Origin: Archivesica marissinica
Taxonomy: Eukaryota; Mollusca; Bivalvia; Venerida; Vesicomyidae
Length of the DNA: 64,000 bases
Direction: 5' to 3'
Assembly (NCBI GenBank): GCA_014843695.1
Contig: CM026386.1
Coordinates: 14,078,952-14,142,951 of the forward strand
The notes below the pieces were generated by a model. It saw only the letters and a program-made list of their open reading frames with translations. It did not search any database and was not told the DNA's origin. Both the position numbers and the translations under genes were made by a program. This document shows, one piece after another, positions 23,294 through 37,635 of the stretch. The first letter of the stretch is position 1. Each line of letters opens with the position of its first letter.

Positions 23294-23524
23294 GAAAGAT
23301 GCGAGTAATATCAAATATTGAATCAATAATGACATATCAAGTTGGTTTTTCGTCCAGTTCATCGTAGCCAAATATCTTCGGTTTGGTAGTGCACTGAAAT
23401 GATGAAATATATTTTGGAGTTAGCTATAGGTGGCGCTAGTTGTGACGTCACAATACGAATAAAAATTGATAACATTGATATTCATACAAAATTACGAGCA
23501 TAACTCACCAGAACCCATGATCAC

Positions 23525-25395
23525 AGGTATACCAGTCCAGTGGGTTACCACTGGAACACTGATGTGCTATCATAGCACAGTATCGAACCCACGATCGCTG
23601 GTATACCAGTCCAGTGGGTTACCACTGGAACACTGATGTGCTATCAAGGCACAGTATCGAACCCACGATCGCTGGTATACCAGTCCAGTGGGTTACCACT
23701 GGAACACTGATGTGCTATCAAGGCACATTATCGAACTCACGATCGCCGGTATACCAGTCCAGTGGGTTACCACTGGAACACTGATGTGCTATCATGGCAC
23801 AGTTTCAAACTCACGATCGCTGGTATACCAGTTCAGTGGGTTACCACTGGAACACTGATGTGCTATCAAGGCACAGTATCGAACCCACGATCGCTGGTAT
23901 ACCAGTCCAGTGGGTTACCACCGGAACACTGATGTGCTATCATTGTACAGTATCGAACTCACAAATCGCTGGTATACCAGTCCAGTGGGTTACCACCGGA
24001 ACACTGATGTGCTATCAAGGCACAGTATCGAACTCACGATCGCTGGTATACCAGTTCAGTGGGTTACCACTGGAACACTGGTGTGCTATCACGGCACAGT
24101 ATCGAACTCACGATCGCTGGTATACCAGTCCAGTGGGTTACCACCGGAACACTGATGTGCTATCATTATACAGTATCGAACTCACGATCGCTGCTATACC
24201 AGTCCAGTGGGTTACCACTGGAACACTGATGTGCTATCAAGGCACAGTATCGAACTCACGATCGCTGGTATACCAGTCCAGTGGGTTACCACCGGAACAC
24301 TGCTGTGCCATCATGACAGAGTATCGAACTCACGATCGCTGGTATACCACTCCAGTGGGTCACCACTGGAACATTGATGTGCTATCATGGCACAGTATCG
24401 AACACACGATCGCTGGTATACCAGTCCAGTGGGTTACCACTGGTACACTGATGTGCTATCATGCACAATATCGAACCCACGAACGGTGGTATACCAGTCC
24501 AGTGAGTTACCACTGGACCACTGATGTGATATGAAGGCACAGTATCGAACTCACGATCGCTGGTATACCAGTCCAGTGGGTTACCCCTGGAACACTGATG
24601 TGCTATCAAGGCACCGTATCGAACTCACGATCGCTGGTATACCAGTCCAGTGGGTTACCACTTGTACACTGATGTGCTATCATAGCACAGTATCGAACTC
24701 ACGATCGCCGGTATACCAGTCCAGTGGGTTACTACTTGTACACTAATGTGCTATGAAGGCACAGTATCGAACTCACGATCGCCGGTATACCAGTCCAGTG
24801 GGTTACTACTTGTACACTAATGTGCTATGAAGGTAATTATTGAACCCACGATCGCTGGTATACCAGTCCAGTGGGTTACTACTTGTACACTGATGTGCTA
24901 TGAAGGCACAGTATCGAACTCACGATCGCTGGTATACCAGTCCAGTGGGTTACCACCGGAACACTGATGTGCTATCATTGTACAGTATCGAACCCACGAT
25001 CGCTGGTATACCAGTCCAGTGGGTTACCACCGGAACACTGATGTGCTATCATTGTACAGTATCGAACCCACGATCGCTGGTATACCAGTCCAGTGGGTTA
25101 CCACCGGAACACTGATGTGCTATCATTGTACAGTATCGAACCCACGATCGCTGGTATACCAGTCCAGTGGGTTACCACCGGAACACTGATGTGCTATCAT
25201 TGTACAGTATCGAACCCACGATCGCTGGTATACCAGTCCAGTGGGTTACCACCGGAACACTGATGTGCTATCATTGTACAGTATCGAACCCACGATCGCT
25301 GGTATACCAGTCCAGTGGGTTACCACCGGAACACTGATGTGCTATGAAGGCACATTATCGAACTCACGATCGCTGGTATACCAGTCCAGGGGTTA
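23525..25395 (-). repeat. 74-bp tandem array of a tRNA-like SINE head
   Basis: About 25 units at an exact 74-bp period. On the minus strand each unit reads TTCCAGTGGTAACCCACTGG, ACTGGTATACCAG, then GGGTTCGATAC. These line up with the box A, anticodon arm and box B of the SINE-A head (TAGTCCAGTGGTAACACGCT, CTGGACTGGTAATCCAG, GGTTCGATCCC). The unit length is also tRNA-sized. The open frames across it (VGYHRNTDVLS and similar) are artefacts. Confidence 0.93.
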
Positions 25396-27556
<2,161 letters not shown>

Positions 27557-27612
27557 CTTCCGCTTATGTCAAACCCTCGCGGGGACGTAGACATGTTGCG
27601 CGTCAAAAACCG
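27557..27612 (-). mobile_element. SINE-E tail fragment at the edge of the TCTA array
   Basis: TTCCGCTTATGTCAAACCCT then CGCGGGGACGTAGACATG matches, inverted, the 3' end of the SINE at 42162-42336 (GTCCCCGCAAGGGGTTTGAC, ATTAATGGAA) and the fragment at 18924. It continues into the gap. Confidence 0.7.
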
Positions 27613-27625
27613 CAAAGAGGTTAAA

Positions 27626-28625
27626 NNNNNNNNNNNNNNNNNNNNNNNNNNNNNNNNNNNNNNNNNNNNNNNNNNNNNNNNNNNNNNNNNNNNNNNNNNN
27701 NNNNNNNNNNNNNNNNNNNNNNNNNNNNNNNNNNNNNNNNNNNNNNNNNNNNNNNNNNNNNNNNNNNNNNNNNNNNNNNNNNNNNNNNNNNNNNNNNNNN
27801 NNNNNNNNNNNNNNNNNNNNNNNNNNNNNNNNNNNNNNNNNNNNNNNNNNNNNNNNNNNNNNNNNNNNNNNNNNNNNNNNNNNNNNNNNNNNNNNNNNNN
27901 NNNNNNNNNNNNNNNNNNNNNNNNNNNNNNNNNNNNNNNNNNNNNNNNNNNNNNNNNNNNNNNNNNNNNNNNNNNNNNNNNNNNNNNNNNNNNNNNNNNN
28001 NNNNNNNNNNNNNNNNNNNNNNNNNNNNNNNNNNNNNNNNNNNNNNNNNNNNNNNNNNNNNNNNNNNNNNNNNNNNNNNNNNNNNNNNNNNNNNNNNNNN
28101 NNNNNNNNNNNNNNNNNNNNNNNNNNNNNNNNNNNNNNNNNNNNNNNNNNNNNNNNNNNNNNNNNNNNNNNNNNNNNNNNNNNNNNNNNNNNNNNNNNNN
28201 NNNNNNNNNNNNNNNNNNNNNNNNNNNNNNNNNNNNNNNNNNNNNNNNNNNNNNNNNNNNNNNNNNNNNNNNNNNNNNNNNNNNNNNNNNNNNNNNNNNN
28301 NNNNNNNNNNNNNNNNNNNNNNNNNNNNNNNNNNNNNNNNNNNNNNNNNNNNNNNNNNNNNNNNNNNNNNNNNNNNNNNNNNNNNNNNNNNNNNNNNNNN
28401 NNNNNNNNNNNNNNNNNNNNNNNNNNNNNNNNNNNNNNNNNNNNNNNNNNNNNNNNNNNNNNNNNNNNNNNNNNNNNNNNNNNNNNNNNNNNNNNNNNNN
28501 NNNNNNNNNNNNNNNNNNNNNNNNNNNNNNNNNNNNNNNNNNNNNNNNNNNNNNNNNNNNNNNNNNNNNNNNNNNNNNNNNNNNNNNNNNNNNNNNNNNN
28601 NNNNNNNNNNNNNNNNNNNNNNNNN
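27626..28625. other. Assembly gap (1000 Ns)
   Basis: Exactly 1000 N bases between the SINE-E tail and the 53-bp array. A round size suggests a placeholder, so the true distance and array lengths are unknown. Confidence 0.99.
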
Positions 28626-31140
28626 ATGGTTTGACCATAAATACACAGAGGATATTTGTATAAACTAATATAAATACAATGGTTTGACCATAAATACACA
28701 GAGGATATTTGTATAAACTAATATAAATACAATGGTTTGACCATAAATACACAGAGGATATTTGTATAAACTAATATAAATACAATGGTTTGACCATAAA
28801 TACACAGAGGATATTTGTATAAACTAATATAAATACAATGGTTTGACCAAATACACAGAGGATATTTGTATAAACTAATATAAATACAATGGTTTGACCA
28901 TAAATACATAGAGGATATTTGTATAAACTAATATAAATACAATGGTTTGACCATAAATACATAGAGGATATTTGTATAAACTAATATAAATACAATGGTT
29001 TGACCATAAATACACAGAGGATATTTGTATAAACTAATATAAATACAATGGTTTGACCATAAATACACAGAGGATATTTGTATAAACTAATATAAATACA
29101 ATGGTTTGACCATAAATACACAGAGGATATTTGTATAAACTAATATAAATACAATGGTTTGACCATAAATACACAGAGGATATTTGTATAAACTAATATA
29201 AATACAATGGTTGACCATAAATACATAGAGGATATTTGTATAAACTAATATAAATACAATGGTTTGACCATAAATACATAGAGGATATTTGTATAAACTA
29301 ATATAAATACAATGGTTTGACCATAAATACACAGAGGATATTTGTATAAACTAATATAAATACAATGGTTTGACCATAAATACATAGAGGATATTTGTAT
29401 AAACTAATATAAATACAATGGTTTGACCATAAATACACAGAGGATATTTGTATAAACTAATATAAATACAATGGTTTGACCATAAATACACAGAGGATAT
29501 TTGTATAAACTAATATAAATACAATGGTTTGACCATAAATACATAGAGGATATTTGTATAAACTAATATAAATACAATGGTTTGACCATAAATACACAGA
29601 GGATATTTGTATAAACTAATATAAATACAATGGTTTGACCATAAATACACAGAGGATATTTGTATAAACTAATATAAATACAATGGTTTGACCATAAATA
29701 CACAGAGGATATTTGTATAAACTAATATAAATACAATGGTTTGACCATAAATACACAGAGGATATTTGTATAAACTAATATAAATACAATGGTTTGACCA
29801 TAAATACACAGAGGATATTTGTATAAACTAATATAAATACAATGGTTTGACCATAAATACACAGAGGATATTTGTATAAACTAATATAAATACAATGGTT
29901 TGACCATAAATACACAGAGGATATTTGTATAAACTAATATAAATACAATGGTTTGACCATAAATACACAGAGGATATTTGTATAAACTAATATAAATACA
30001 ATGGTTTGACCATAAATACACAGAGGATATTTGTATAAACTAATATAAATACAATGGTTTGACCATAAATACACAGAGGATATTTGTATAAACTAATATA
30101 AATACAATGGTTTGACCATAAATACACAGAGGATATTTGTATAAACTAATATAAATACAATGGTTTGACCATAAATACATAGAGGATATTTGTATAAACT
30201 AATATAAATACAATGGTTTGACCATAAATACATAGAGGATATTTGTATAAACTAATATAAATACAATGGTTTGACCATAAATACATAGAGGATATTTGTA
30301 TAAACTAATATAAATACAATGGTTTGACCATAAATACACAGAGGATATTTGTATAAACTAATATAAATACAATGGTTTGACCATAAATACACAGAGGATA
30401 TTTGTATAAACTAATATAAATACAATGGTTTGACCATAAATACACAGAGGATATTTGTATAAACTAATATAAATACAATGGTTTGACCATAAATACACAG
30501 AGGATATTTGTATAAACTAATATAAATACAATGGTTTGACCATAAATACATAGAGGATATTTGTATAAACTAATATAAATACAATGGTTTGACCATAAAT
30601 ACACAGAGGATATTTGTATAAACTAATATAAATACAATGGTTTGACCATAAATACACAGAGGATATTTGTATAAACTAATATAAATACAATGGTTTGACC
30701 ATAAATACACAGAGGATATTTGTATAAACTAATATAAATACAATGGTTTGACCATAAATACACAGAGGATATTTGTATAAACTAATATAAATACAATGGT
30801 TTGACCATAAATACATAGAGGATATTTGTATAAACTAATATAAATACAATGGTTTGACCATAAATACATAGAGGATATTTGTATAAACTAATATAAATAC
30901 AATGGTTTGACCATAAATACATAGAGGATATTTGTATAAACTAATATAATACAATGGTTTGACCATAAATACACAGAGGATATTTGTATAAACTAATATA
31001 AATACAATGGTTTGACCATAAATACATAGAGGATATTTGTATAAACTAATATAAATACAATGGTTTGACCATAAATACATAGAGGATATTTGTATAAACT
31101 AATATAAATACAATGGTTTGACCATAAATACATAGAGGAT
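28626..31140. repeat. 53-bp satellite array
   Basis: About 47 highly uniform units (ATGGTTTGACCATAAATACA, CAGAGGATATTTGTATAAAC, TAATATAAATACA). The main variants are ACACAG or ACATAG and rare one-base deletions. The left end is hidden by the gap, and the right end merges into the inverted repeat at 31143. There is no coding content. Confidence 0.98.
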
Positions 31141-31142
31141 AT

Positions 31143-31206
31143 TTGTGTTTATTAGTGTAATATAGGATTATTATTTCACGAATTTCTTACACTAATAAAC
31201 ACAAAT
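31143..31206. repeat. Inverted repeat at the edge of the 53-bp array
   Basis: TTTGTGTTTATTAGTGTAA and TTACACTAATAAACACAAA are perfect inverted copies around a roughly 26-bp loop. The left arm starts inside the last truncated satellite unit. Confidence 0.85.
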
Positions 31207-31540
31207 CGTCTGTTTCTTTTATGATTTCCAATGATTTTATCTAATAAAATAAGTTGTTTTCAAATTTTATTCATTTTAACTGCACTGTCGGGAGCCTAAT
31301 TCCACTACAATACACAACCGCACAACCACTTCTGTTAGTGTGAACGTCCGTAAATAGTTCCGTTAGTTTCTGTTTGCTGTTAAAATTAAAAACTACAGAC
31401 GAAACAAATTCATTAGAACATATTACTTTATAATTAACTGTTCATGATTGTCAGAAAATCGCTAAGATACAAATGTACATCCAACTGCGATGAGATTCGA
31501 GTTACTATTTGTCAATATAATTAGGAATTAATATTTCTCT

Positions 31541-31662
31541 TGCCGTTGTTTATCGGCGAATAAACCACGGTTTGGAGTTCTGGCGCATACGAATTAACCA
31601 CGCAGGCCATAGGAAAATCAGAATTCCAAACCGTGGTTTATTCGCCGATAAACAACGGGAAA
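31541..31662. repeat. Long inverted repeat (hairpin)
   Basis: The left arm GCCGTTGTTTATCGGCGAAT, AAACCACGGTTTGGAGTTCT is mirrored by AGAATTCCAAACCGTGGTTT, ATTCGCCGATAAACAACGG. It is nearly perfect over about 40 bp, with a ~40-bp spacer. It is probably a foldback or MITE remnant. Confidence 0.85.
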
Positions 31663-32117
31663 ACAAATATTATTTCCATTCTATAATGACCCAATATAAT
31701 GATAAACGTGTGTGTTATTGTGTCTCCTTGTCTGTTAATTGGCTGATGGCTTTACTAAATACCTCCCTGTAAAATATCTTCTGTATTCAAGTGGCACTGA
31801 AAATCCTCCTCCAGCTAACACAGCTATATTTCCTGTATGGCTGGTTATTAACACTACACATCCTGCCCATTCGCTGCGTTCAATTCCAATGTAAACTTGT
31901 TGAAATGTTTACGTCCATAAACAAGTTTCTTTTACAGCGGGAGCAAAATTCAACAGCCGAGTTTATTGCTGATTTAACGACGGTAGAGTTCATCTTTATA
32001 GGAACAAAGTATCAAGTCATGCTAGAATAAGTATTGTATTGCACATATGTTTACCAAAATACAGTACCAGTTTTAATAGGAATTGATAAATTAAGGTCAA
32101 TAAGTCGTAAATACGTC
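31663..32117. other. Intergenic or intronic sequence with no exon recognised
   Basis: This stretch lies upstream of the NIDO exon and may be intron. An open frame around 31791-32030 lacks an ATG and a recognisable domain. No repeat is seen. Confidence 0.35.
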
Positions 32118-32550
32118 AATCCAGGGATCGCAGGTTCGATCCCCCATCTGACCATAACAAAATTAACAGTCTTTCAGATGGGACTTTAAACCGAGGTCTC
32201 GTGTCGGTGCTTAAAACCGTGCATGTAAAAGAACAAGAATGGAGTCTCTGAAGAAATCGTAGTTATTTGTAATGCATAGTCAAAACTATGTCCGTGTCTG
32301 ACTGGTATCGATCCCCTGTCTGACCATAATAAAATTAACAGTCTTTCAGATGGGACTTTAAACCGAGGTCTCGTGTCGGTGCTTTACACCGTGCACGTAA
32401 AAGAACCAAAGTAGATTCTGGAATGGGTCTCTGTCTGTATCATTGCACTATCCTCCAACTACCTCAAATGACTAATATCTTCAGGAGACGTCGCTCATAT
32501 GGGCAACCGGTAGCGACGATAAATAAACGTAAAACACACACAAACACACA
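32118..32550 (+). mobile_element. Two joined SINE-A copies, the second with an atypical 5' segment
   Basis: Copy 1 (32118-32245) begins at AATCCAGGGATCGCAGGTTC and breaks in the CTGGAATGGGTCTCT region. Copy 2 (about 32302-32550) runs from GATCCCCTGTCTGACC to the tail AAATAAACGTAAAACACACA. Between them, 32249-32301 is not SINE-A head. It matches the 3' end of the zinc-finger gene at 62150-62201. Confidence 0.82.
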
Positions 32551-32854
32551 CATACAGCCGACCAGAAGCTACAACATTCTTCATTATCCTTGTAAACCAG
32601 AATTGCATGCAATTGTTTGACCGTATGTTTGTATTATTGACAGCTAATGGTACAGACGGAAATGTATCATTTATTAACAACATAAAATGGAAATATCAAT
32701 ATAACTGCATTATGTGGTATGTCACGTCGTCAGAAATTGTCTATATGATGTCAGAGATAATCCAAAACCCTAATTAGTTTTAATAAAAATAGTAACATGT
32801 CGAGCTTCTTGGTTTTAGAACATTACGTTTACACTCAGACTTTGTTATCTACAG

Positions 32855-35800
32855 CCTAATATGAATGGCTTCCTCACACTGGGATACCAGCTAGTGTACG
32901 AGAGAGACGGACCCACAAGTTCTTCGGAATGGAAACGTCTTAGTAGGGGGAATATTGTGATAGCTCCGCTGTGGACAAACATCGACACGACCAAACTTAC
33001 ACACGGAGGACTTTATGTTCATCTCTTTCAATACTACAACAATCATGGAAGTGATGACAGTCAGGATAGAGACTTGAAAATGCTCGGAGACCTGTTTTCT
33101 CGATATTACAACCTTACTGACTTCAAATCACGTGTTGCAATTGCCGCTACATGGAGAAATGTCACCAAATGGTCATCTACCGAACCAATTACACGGCTGC
33201 GCGCGCATGTAAGTATGATTAGATGAAGTTGTATTGTATATAATTAATGGACGGATCTATAGCCCCGTGGTAACACGCTGGACTGGTAATCCAGGGATCG
33301 CAGGTTCGATCCCCCGTCTGACCATAATAAAATCAACAGTCTTTCAGATGAGACTTTAAACCGAGGTCTCGTGTTGGTGCTGTACACCGTGCACGTAAAA
33401 GAACCAGAGGAGACTCTGGAATGGGTATCTGTCTGTATCATTGCACTATCTTCCAAAAATCTAAAATGACTAATCGCATTACGCCGAGTCTGATTAGGAT
33501 CTATGTTATTTGCTATTCGGACATATGTTTCAGCTCCACTGTCTGAAGAGCAATCAGCATACAGCATTATCAAACGGCACATTCTGTTCTGTCTCATCGG
33601 GTTATCTGGGGTTTTTTTCAAAGTCGCATTTAAATGGCATTGGTGGTGAAAGAGTTAATATATCCGGGCACGTCCGACCGACCAGCGGTAAACACATCAA
33701 CATTTACAAATGAGATCTATTAAACTGGAAACTCATAATTATAGAAGATATACTTATAAATGGAGAAAACTGCAGACAAGTGGATATACCCGAACCATTA
33801 TTGACAAAGGTACTGAATTTGATGATAAGTGCATGTGACTTAATTATCTAACTGAATACGAAACACCTGAATATTATTTATCCACGTGTGCATTATAATA
33901 TACACATCTTGGATTACATGTAGAGTGACTCGGTGGAAGATGTGTATCGCTTATATATGAGGGATTGGTGATCTACTGTCATGTCTGACCGATGGAGATC
34001 TTACACCGACTTGCCACATTTCTATTTGTAATCTTCTATGCAATTTTACATTCTGTTTGTATTGATTTCTATGTAAATTATATATGAAAACTTCTTGTTC
34101 TGCTCTCCAGTATTGGGGGTAATAAAGGTATATATATCTGTTTCATTGATATGTTTCACACGTAATCCAGGGATCGCAGGTTCGATCCCCCGTCTGACCC
34201 TAATAAAATTAACAGTCTTTCAGATGGGACGTTAAACCGAGGTCTCGTGTCGGTGCTTTACACCGTGCACGTAAAAGAACCAGAGGAGACTCTGGAATGG
34301 GTCTCTGTCTGTATCATTGCACTATCCTCCAAAATCTAAAATAACTAATCTCTTCAGGAGGCGTCGCTCATATGGGCAACCGGTAGCGACGATAAATAAA
34401 CGTAAAAAAAACATGTTTCACACAATACGACAGAGTGTGCATCAAATCCAACACTTGCCACCATCGTGTTTCTGAATTGAGCCTCAAATGCCAAGACAAT
34501 TTACGCAGTCTATGTTATATATTACCCGGGACCATCAAATGCCTGTCAGAAAAGTCCAGATAGCTGGAGATCAACTTAAATCCGAATGAATTTAAATTAA
34601 TGCGAGTTTTCCGATTGGTCGAGAAGTACAGATTAAGAATGTAACCAATCCTATCACGATAGCTGAATTTGAGATCTGATCAATCTGTTATATAGCCATA
34701 ATTGGCCCCTATTTCTTCAGAATGCCACGATGCAGGTGATCCTTATATCTGATGGTATCTATTCCTACGTGATGTTTAACTACGACCAAGAGCAATGGTC
34801 ATTGGAACCGATTTCCTATGCTCCAAGCGCAGCCGGCTACAGTCTTCCAGATAAAACGGGATTTATAATAGCGACTAACGGGAACTTTAGTCAGCTAAAC
34901 AATGGAACGAACGTCCATCCAGGTAACATTTCCATATCAGACGTAATAAATTATATACTCAATTGAATGTGGATTACCAGTCCAACGTCATGGTTAACCA
35001 CTGGACTACATATTCATCTGTGTGTTCGTTTGTTTTTTTTGTTTTTTTATTTATGTTTATTTAACGTCGCTACCGGTTTCCCATTTGAGCGACGGGCAGT
35101 TTACCTAACAACACCTTTCCTGTGCAGGCTCCAGCGTTTAACCAGTACTTGGTGCACCAACCTCCGTAAGAAACTGCCAACTTTTTCGTATAAATGAGAC
35201 ACGGTCTGAGCGGGGCTCGAACCCGTGACCATCAGAGATTATAGGTGTTCGTTTGTACTTAAACATGTCGCCTTTATACCCAATGATCCATGAATAAATA
35301 ATATCCAAATTCAGATAATCTACACAAACCCTTATGTTTTCACGAAAAGCTCTAATAAAACTAGTTCAGATCGGATTATAAACACACATGGCTGATATTA
35401 TGTAGTACAGTCAAATAATGTTTACGAATGGCACTAAATAATTTATGGCACTAAATAATTTAGATCGCAATTCTTTCACCAACACAGCCAAATGCACATT
35501 TCAAGCTCGGTTACAATATAGTTATTCCGACACGTGTGACGATGTCATTGGTTTCAATTTCAGGTCTAAATGGACGATGGATATACAACGTCAGTACCGA
35601 TAATCAAGGTGCCATTGATATCTTGACAAACGAATCACACTGTCTTGAATTCCGCCAAAACTTCACGGTCTATAATTGGATAAAGACGCAACGGAATCTA
35701 TCGGATCCGTGTCCTTGCAGCGAGGTCCAGATGCAGTTAGACCATAGTTACAGAATTGTACCTTCGATCAACATAAAATATCTGCAATTCCCTATTAAAT

Positions 35801-37502
35801 GCTATGAGGCATGGTTCTTCAACAACGACGGTGTAAAACAAACATGTTGCTATAGGTGGGTATAATATAGAGCTATAGGGCAGTTCCTAAAACAAGTGGT
35901 TAACGCGCTCGCTTCTCACCAATGCAACCCGGGTTCGATCCTCGGACCGGGATGTATGTGAGATAGTACGGTAGTCGCCAGATCGGACAGATGGGTTTTC
36001 TCCGGGTACTCCGGTTTCCTCCCATCCCACATGAATGACCACATTTACGCTTTCATCCGCGCCAACGAAAGTGATTAATATAAGTTGTTAAAACTTGCTT
36101 CGTATAGGTTATGTATGCTACGTACGTGGTGCCGACAAAGTTAAGCCTAACATTAGGTGGATGTGGGTGGTCGTGTATCGGGTAGGCTGTAACTTAGAAG
36201 ACAATCAAACACTGAACCTAGTCTCGCGTTTACTAATAAAATTACACCAGTATGATATTTGTCCAGAACTAATTCCAATTTTCAATTGGTAGTTTCAGCT
36301 GTAAATTAAGTGTTATTAGAAGTCGTGATAGCGCAGTGGATGCGCGTTCGCTTCAGGTGCGAAAGGTCCGGAGTTCGAGCCCCGCTGGGGCCGTTATGAT
36401 TGTGCCCTTAGGCAAGGCATTTAAATTCCATGTTGCCTCTTCTCTCTCTCCCTCGTGGCGATGGATAATCCATCAGGAATGAGGTCTCGAGAGTGATTAA
36501 TATAAGTTGAAAGAACTTGTTTCGCAATCGAGCAAAAATAAATTTGTATAAACTAACAATTTCCTAGTTTTAGACTATCTATGCATGAACTTTATGTTTC
36601 ATGTTCTAAGGACCACAATGGAAATAAGAGAACTTTGTTGCTCTCTGTTTGTGTTATCCTTGGTATTGATTATATGTCATCTACTCTGCATGTTAATGCG
36701 CACATGTAATATGTTGACATTGATTATATGTCATCTACTCTGCACGTTAATGCGCACATGTAATATGTTGACATTGATTTTGTATTTGTTTTATGACATA
36801 TATTCTATTTTTACCAGAAAAAAACTATATATCTATATGTTCCTGATATTTTTAAGTCAAATTTAACCAATATTTGCTGACTGAATTAACTAAATACTTA
36901 TTCAACGAAGATAGTGACCCAACGTGTGTGTTTTACGTTTATTTATCGTCGCTACGGGTTGCCCATATGAGCGACGCCTCCTGAAGATATTAGTCATTTT
37001 AGATTGTTGGAGGATAGTGCGATGATACAGACAGAGACCCATTCCAGAGTCTCCTCTGGTTCTTTTACGTGCACAGTGTACTGCACTGACACGAGACCTC
37101 GGTTTAACGTCCCATTTGAAAGACTGTTAATTTTATTAGGGTCAGGCTATATATATTTACGAGCGTCATTGTTTTCGCTGTATTCACGGCAATGTGCATA
37201 CTTTCAGAATTGGTGCACTGCAGAAACAGGGTATCGAAGGTGGATTTGCAGCATTCAAGAATGATCCATATAACACAATCCAATCATACTATCATTGTTG
37301 CCAGGGAGATCGACACTTCTGCCACCTCTACTACGAAATGAACCCGTCCGATGATTGCTCGAGATTCAGTCCTGCAGACGAACCCATGGACCGCCACAGG
37401 CGTTCCCTAATCGGATACATGAAAAGTGGTTCCGGTAATACGCGAATGCTTCTTAATATCTATCCAATCATTGTTATCATGCTGGTATATACTATATGCT
37501 GA
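32855..37502 (+). CDS. NIDO-AMOP domain surface or secreted protein, four 3' exons
   Basis: Exons 32855-33208, 34721-34922, 35564-35855 and 37208-37502 join with GT-AG introns in phases 0, 1 and 2. Exons 1-3 give a NIDO-like domain: NGFLTLGY, then IAPLWTNIDTT, GGLYVHLFQYY, a VAIAATWRNV segment, MQVILISDGIYSYVMFNYDQ, and NGRWIYNV at its end. Exons 3-4 give an AMOP-like domain: HCLEF...YNWI, DPCPCSEVQMQLDHSY, QTCCYR, HCCQGDRHFCHLYYEMNPSD. This order is known from MUC4-type adhesion proteins, where AMOP is followed by VWD. Here the protein instead ends after a basic stretch and SGSGNT plus a hydrophobic tail (MLLNIYPIIVIMLVYTIC). That suggests a GPI-anchor signal or C-terminal membrane anchor. 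The start, signal peptide and first part of NIDO were not found upstream. Every intron holds SINEs. Confidence 0.85.
33247..33473 (+). mobile_element. SINE-A in intron 1 of the NIDO gene
   Basis: The head ACGGATCTATAGCCCCGTGG, the CTGGACTGGTAATCCAG arm and GGTTCGATCCC are intact, followed by the body down to CTAAAATGACTAATC, where the tail is cut. It lies 39 bp after the exon 1 donor. Confidence 0.92.
34162..34412 (+). mobile_element. SINE-A in intron 1 of the NIDO gene, second copy
   Basis: Begins inside the head (GTAATCCAGGGATCGCAGGT) and runs full length to the tail GGTAGCGACGATAAATAAAC and an A run. The first part of the tRNA-like head is missing. Confidence 0.92.
34967..35258 (-). mobile_element. 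SINE-A head fragment and SINE-F in intron 2
   Basis: 34970-35012 is an inverted SINE-A head (GGATTACCAGTCCAACG, ACCACTGGACTACA). From 35038 a SINE-F copy follows: TTATTTAACGTCGCTACCGG, CCCATTTGAGCGACGGGCAG, CCAGTACTTGGTGCACCAAC, then the box-B complement GGGGCTCGAACCCGTGACC. Confidence 0.8.
35883..36110 (+). mobile_element. SINE-C in intron 3
   Basis: The head (AGTGGTTAACGCGCTCGCTT, GGGTTCGATCCTCGG), ATGTATGTGAGATAGTACGG, CCAGATCGGACAGATGGGTT, GTACTCCGGTTTCCTCCCAT and the tail (GTGATTAATATAAGTTGTTA, AAACTTGCTTCG) are present. The last tail bases are lost. Confidence 0.88.
36321..36556 (+). mobile_element. SINE-B in intron 3
   Basis: Full-length copy: GTCGTGATAGCGCAGTGGAT, TTCGCTTCAGGTGCGAA, GGAGTTCGAGCCCC, GCCCTTAGGCAAGGCATTTA, GGTCTCGAGAGTGATTAATA, and a tail ending ATTTGTATAAACTAAC. 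Confidence 0.92.
36667..36776. repeat. 54-bp tandem duplication in intron 3
   Basis: ATTGATTATATGTCATCTAC and the following ATGTTAATGCGCACATGTAA occur twice in tandem, nearly identical. It sits between SINE-B and SINE-A. Confidence 0.85.
36922..37147 (-). mobile_element. SINE-A in intron 3
   Basis: The tail TGTGTTTTACGTTTATTTAT through TTTTATTAGGGTCAGG is present and the head is missing. It ends about 60 bp before the acceptor of the last coding exon. Confidence 0.9.
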
Positions 37503-37635
37503 TAAGCCTTTACCTGAAGTTTGTTATTTCACTTACATTGAAAATATTAATACATATCATTTCGAATAACACCCGGTGCAAATCGACATAATTTTCAAAC
37601 TATTCATTGTTATTGTAAAATAATTGTTCTCTACA

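Noticed and set aside
23794..24534. 246-codon open frame with VGYHRNTDVLS-type repeats
   Set aside because: It is the antisense of the tRNA-like 74-bp array; frame changes at each unit give a pseudo-protein.
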